The translations under genes and the position numbers were made by a program. Positions 5,881-7,417 of a DNA stretch of 7,417 nt are shown piece by piece. Under the pieces are notes generated by a model. That model was not told the origin of the DNA and searched no databases. It saw nothing but the letters and a program-made list of their open reading frames with translations. Source of the DNA: an uncultured Roseburia sp. (lineage in GTDB: Bacteria > Bacillota > Clostridia > Lachnospirales > Lachnospiraceae); assembly GCA_900756925.1 (NCBI GenBank), contig CAAELX010000031.1, positions 1-7,417 of the forward strand, in the 5' to 3' direction. Each line of letters opens with the position of its first letter. The stretch's first letter is position 1.

Positions 5881-6356
5881 GAGTTCTGATCATTAGTGAT
5901 ACGCACAGAAAACATGAAAATCTTCTGAAAGTGTTAGAACGTGTAGAGCCGATTGACCTTCTGATTCATCTCGGGGATGCGGAAGGTTATGAGGACTATA
6001 TTGCGGAGCAGGCGGGATGTCCGTTGGAGATCGTTGCGGGAAACAACGATTTCTTTTCTGCGCTTCCGAGGGAGAAGGAGCTGACACTCGGGAAATACAG
6101 AGTACTCCTCACGCACGGGCACTATTATTATGTGAATACAGGGATTGAAGATATCGAGCGAGAGGCAGAGGGAAGAGGTTTTGACATCGTTATGTTCGGG
6201 CACACACACCGCCCGGTCATTGACTATCACAGGGGAGTTATTGCCATGAACCCAGGAAGTCTTTCCTATCCGCGGCAGGAGGGGAAGAGACCGTCTTACA
6301 TCTTAATGGATATTGATGATAAAGGGGAAGCGCAGTTCGAGATCGAATATCTGTAG
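5877..6356 (+). CDS. YfcE/MJ0936-type metallophosphoesterase
   Basis: The product has 159 residues, usual for the small calcineurin-like phosphodiesterase family (YfcE, MJ0936, B. subtilis YsnB). Metal-binding motifs appear in order: ISDTH (6-10, Asp8 and His10), HLGDAEG (31-37, Asp34), AGNND (54-58, Asn56), LTHGH (78-82, His80) and FGHTH (107-111, His109 and His111), followed by NPGS (125-128). These form a two-metal site. Relatives hydrolyse artificial phosphodiesters, and the physiological substrate is generally unknown. The ATG overlaps the rdgB stop as ATGA, with AAAGGA at 5865-5870. Linkage to rdgB is common in Firmicutes. There is no T-rich terminator between this stop and the tRNA promoter at 6440. 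Confidence 0.93.
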   Translation: MRVLIISDTHRKHENLLKVLERVEPIDLLIHLGDAEGYEDYIAEQAGCPLEIVAGNNDFFSALPREKELTLGKYRVLLTHGHYYYVNTGIEDIEREAEGRGFDIVMFGHTHRPVIDYHRGVIAMNPGSLSYPRQEGKRPSYILMDIDDKGEAQFEIEYL

Positions 6357-6439
6357 GACATCGGAAGTGCCGGAAATCCGCGAAAAATGGCTGCATTGAA
6401 AGAATCTGCAAAAAAAATAAAAAATTATGAAAAAAAGTG

Positions 6440-6468
6440 TTGACATTTTTCTGGTACTCATATATAAT
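6440..6468 (+). promoter_or_regulatory. consensus sigma-A promoter of the six-tRNA operon
   Basis: TTGACA (6440-6445) and TATAAT (6463-6468) are both perfect and separated by exactly 17 bases, preceded by an A-rich stretch (6411-6437) that could act as an UP element. Transcription near 6475 leaves about 55 bases before tRNA-Pro. This is the strongest promoter in the window, as expected for stable RNA. Confidence 0.95.
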
Positions 6469-6530
6469 AACTCTTGCGTCACGGTTGAGACAGAAAAATC
6501 TCGCTGTGAAAGGCATTGAAATAAATCCTT

Positions 6531-6605
6531 CGGGGTGTGGCTCAGCTTGGCTAGAGCGCCTGGTTTGGGACCAGGAGGTCGCAGGTTCGAATCCTGTCAC
6601 CCCGA
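6531..6605 (+). tRNA. tRNA-Pro (anticodon TGG)
   Basis: The acceptor CGGGGTG (6531-6537) pairs perfectly with CACCCCG (6598-6604); discriminator A6605. The anticodon stem CCTGG/CCAGG encloses TTTGGGA, giving TGG at 6566-6568, which reads CCN codons. The C1-G72 first pair is typical of bacterial tRNA-Pro. CCA is not encoded. Confidence 0.97.
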
Positions 6606-6610
6606 CTTAT

Positions 6611-6681
6611 GCGGGTGTAGTTCAATGGTAGAACACCAGCCTTCCAAGCTGGATACGTGGGTTCGATTCCCATCACCCGCT
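6611..6681 (+). tRNA. tRNA-Gly (anticodon TCC)
   Basis: The acceptor GCGGGTG (6611-6617) pairs perfectly with CACCCGC (6674-6680); discriminator T6681. The anticodon stem CCAGC/GCTGG encloses CTTCCAA, giving TCC at 6643-6645, which reads GGA and GGG. The D arm is short and the total length is 71 bases, normal for tRNA-Gly. It begins five bases after tRNA-Pro. CCA is not encoded. Confidence 0.97.
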
Positions 6682-6713
6682 TTCCATTTGCCAGTGTGCA
6701 GATGTGAGCAAAT

Positions 6714-6787
<74 letters not shown>

Positions 6788-6828
6788 TTTTTCTATATCT
6801 GTATATATTATATAGAAGTAACACATAT

Positions 6829-6903
<75 letters not shown>

Positions 6904-6927
6904 CTGATCATTAAATTTTAATGATGA

Positions 6928-6999
6928 TGGGCTATCGCCAAGTGGTAAGGCACAGCACTTTGACTGCTGCATTCGCTGGTTCGAGTCCAGCTAGCCCAG
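6928..6999 (+). tRNA. tRNA-Gln (anticodon TTG)
   Basis: The acceptor TGGGCTA (6928-6934) pairs perfectly with TAGCCCA (6992-6998); discriminator G6999. The weak T1-A72 first pair and G73 are usual for glutamine tRNA. The anticodon stem CAGCA/TGCTG encloses CTTTGAC, giving TTG at 6960-6962, which reads CAA and CAG. CCA is not encoded. Confidence 0.97.
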
Positions 7000-7017
7000 T
7001 TCTTGATAATTATATAA

Positions 7018-7090
7018 GGGTGTGTAGCTCAGGTGGTAGAGCACTTGACTTTTAATCAAGTTGTCCGGGGTTCGAATCCCCGCACGCTCA
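7018..7090 (+). tRNA. tRNA-Lys (anticodon TTT)
   Basis: The acceptor GGGTGTG (7018-7024) pairs with CACGCTC (7083-7089), including two wobble pairs (7019/7088 and 7021/7086) and no mismatch; discriminator A7090. The anticodon stem CTTGA/TCAAG encloses CTTTTAA, giving TTT at 7051-7053, which reads AAA and AAG. It is the last tRNA of the cluster. CCA is not encoded. Confidence 0.97.
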
Positions 7091-7098
7091 TTGTTGTA

Positions 7099-7141
7099 AG
7101 AGATATGATTTTAGAGAGATTTAGGATCATGTCTCTTTTTT
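7099..7141 (+). terminator. intrinsic terminator of the six-tRNA operon
   Basis: AGAGATATGAT (7099-7109) pairs with ATCATGTCTCT (7126-7136) over 11 bp with a single T-G pair. The loop is 16 bases, rather large, and T-run positions 7136-7141 follow. It starts nine bases after tRNA-Lys. Confidence 0.85.
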
Positions 7142-7278
7142 GATGTATGGAAATATGCTATCATTAAATTAACAAAGCAAAGAAGAAATATTATGTACGC
7201 ATTCGTACCTATAAGAAAGTTGGATTCAAAAATGTCTATTCAAAATGGCTGAATGTAAAATCGGCAAAAACAAAGTAA
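7142..7278 (+). pseudogene. remnant C-terminus of a fibronectin-III-like surface protein domain
   Basis: From 7168 one frame reads about 36 codons to TAA (7276-7278) with no start codon; an in-frame TAA lies just upstream (7165-7167). It contains KKKYYVRIRTYKKVG followed by YSKWLNVKSAKTK, which matches the last strands of fibronectin-III-like repeats in secreted Lachnospiraceae proteins (pattern YYVRVRTYKK...YSxWS.VK). In another frame just upstream (7157-7177) the codons give AIIKLTK, resembling the strand that normally precedes YYVR, so a frameshift near 7175-7180 is likely. There is no promoter or ribosome binding site. Identification rests on recalled family pattern, not a search. Confidence 0.5.
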
Positions 7279-7318
7279 GAACCAGTACTAAAAACACAAA
7301 AATGGCTGTATCTGCGGG

Positions 7319-7350
7319 AATGAACCGCTCCCCGTCAAGTAGACAATTGA
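7319..7350. mobile_element. possible insertion-sequence terminal repeat
   Basis: The stretch starting TGAACCGCTCCCCGTCAAG (7320-7338) and ending near AGACAATTGA (7341-7350) resembles, from memory, the TG-starting terminal inverted repeats of IS3-family elements in Clostridia. Only one end could be in the window and no transposase codons are visible before 7417, so this is tentative: the element may continue past the edge or be a solo remnant. Confidence 0.25.
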
Positions 7351-7367
7351 AAAAATATAAATTTTTC

Positions 7368-7400
7368 CTGCCAGTAGAAATTTATCTGCTGGCAGTTTTT
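7368..7400 (+). terminator. intrinsic terminator near the window end
   Basis: CTGCCAGTAGA (7368-7378) pairs with TCTGCTGGCAG (7385-7395) over 11 bp with one T-G pair and a 6-base loop, followed by TTTTT (7396-7400). It reads on the + strand. It may once have ended the decayed surface-protein gene, or shield an element that begins at about 7320 from incoming transcription. Confidence 0.75.
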
Positions 7401-7417
7401 ATGCAGCTTGCAAGTAA

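Noticed and set aside
6357..6439. Terminator for the yfcE-type gene
   Set aside because: Only 4-bp stems such as CGGA/TCCG can be formed, and no T-run follows a stem; the A-rich tract belongs to the tRNA promoter region.
6238..6600. Minus-strand open frame starting MTGFEPATSWSQ
   Set aside because: Its N-terminal part is the antisense of tRNA-Pro. Peptides with GFEPATS-like starts are a familiar false call over tRNA genes, and the rest overlaps the phosphoesterase gene and the tRNA promoter.
7018..7090. tRNA-Lys as an integrated-element attachment site
   Set aside because: No second copy of its 3' end appears downstream in the window and no integrase gene is present.
7401..7417. Start of a new gene at ATG7401
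   Set aside because: The ATG follows a terminator T-run with no ribosome binding site, and only five codons are visible before the edge.

Overview
The window looks like chromosomal DNA from a low-to-mid GC Gram-positive anaerobe of the Clostridia, most likely Lachnospiraceae. The basis is purine-rich AAGGAGG-type ribosome binding sites, many AGA/AGG and ATA codons, tRNA genes without encoded CCA, consensus sigma-A promoters, and protein families typical of that group: a papain-like peptidase with a stalk domain, a stand-alone THUMP RNA methyltransferase, and RdgB followed by a YfcE-like phosphoesterase. This is inferred from style; no 16S rRNA gene or other taxonomic marker is present. All genes are on the + strand.

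Layout. Positions 1-321 hold the end of a tRNA cluster: the 3' part of one tRNA, tRNA-Leu(TAA), tRNA-Arg(ACG) and a terminator. A polytopic membrane acyltransferase follows (411-1436). Next comes a 58-residue hydrophilic protein built on a four-residue repeat (1568-1744), with a hairpin-rich 3' region and a terminator (1871-1903). After an intergenic stretch with several dyads there is a short rhodanese-like protein (2021-2323). A compact run of four genes then starts at a promoter overlapping the rhodanese stop codon: a THUMP-domain class I RNA methyltransferase (2390-3538), an exported papain-family (C1) peptidase (3554-5260), XTP/dITP diphosphatase RdgB (5281-5880) and a YfcE/MJ0936-type phosphoesterase (5877-6356, 4-bp overlap). 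From 6440 a textbook sigma-A promoter serves a six-tRNA cluster, Pro(TGG)-Gly(TCC)-Arg(TCT)-His(GTG)-Gln(TTG)-Lys(TTT), closed by a terminator at 7099-7141. The last 280 bases hold a decayed tail of a fibronectin-III-like surface-protein domain, a motif resembling an insertion-sequence end, and another terminator.

How the genes fit together. The block 2390-6356 combines RNA modification, nucleotide-pool sanitation (RdgB) and a small phosphoesterase, with an exported protease inserted among them. The tRNA clusters on both sides carry out decoding and may also act as boundaries where accessory genes settle (acyltransferase on the left, surface-protein remnant on the right).

I found no clear undescribed system. 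The observations best worth a second look are the tRNA-Arg(TCT) with two acceptor-stem mismatches, the tandem-repeat microprotein with its structured 3' region, and the frameshifted surface-protein remnant beyond the right tRNA cluster.
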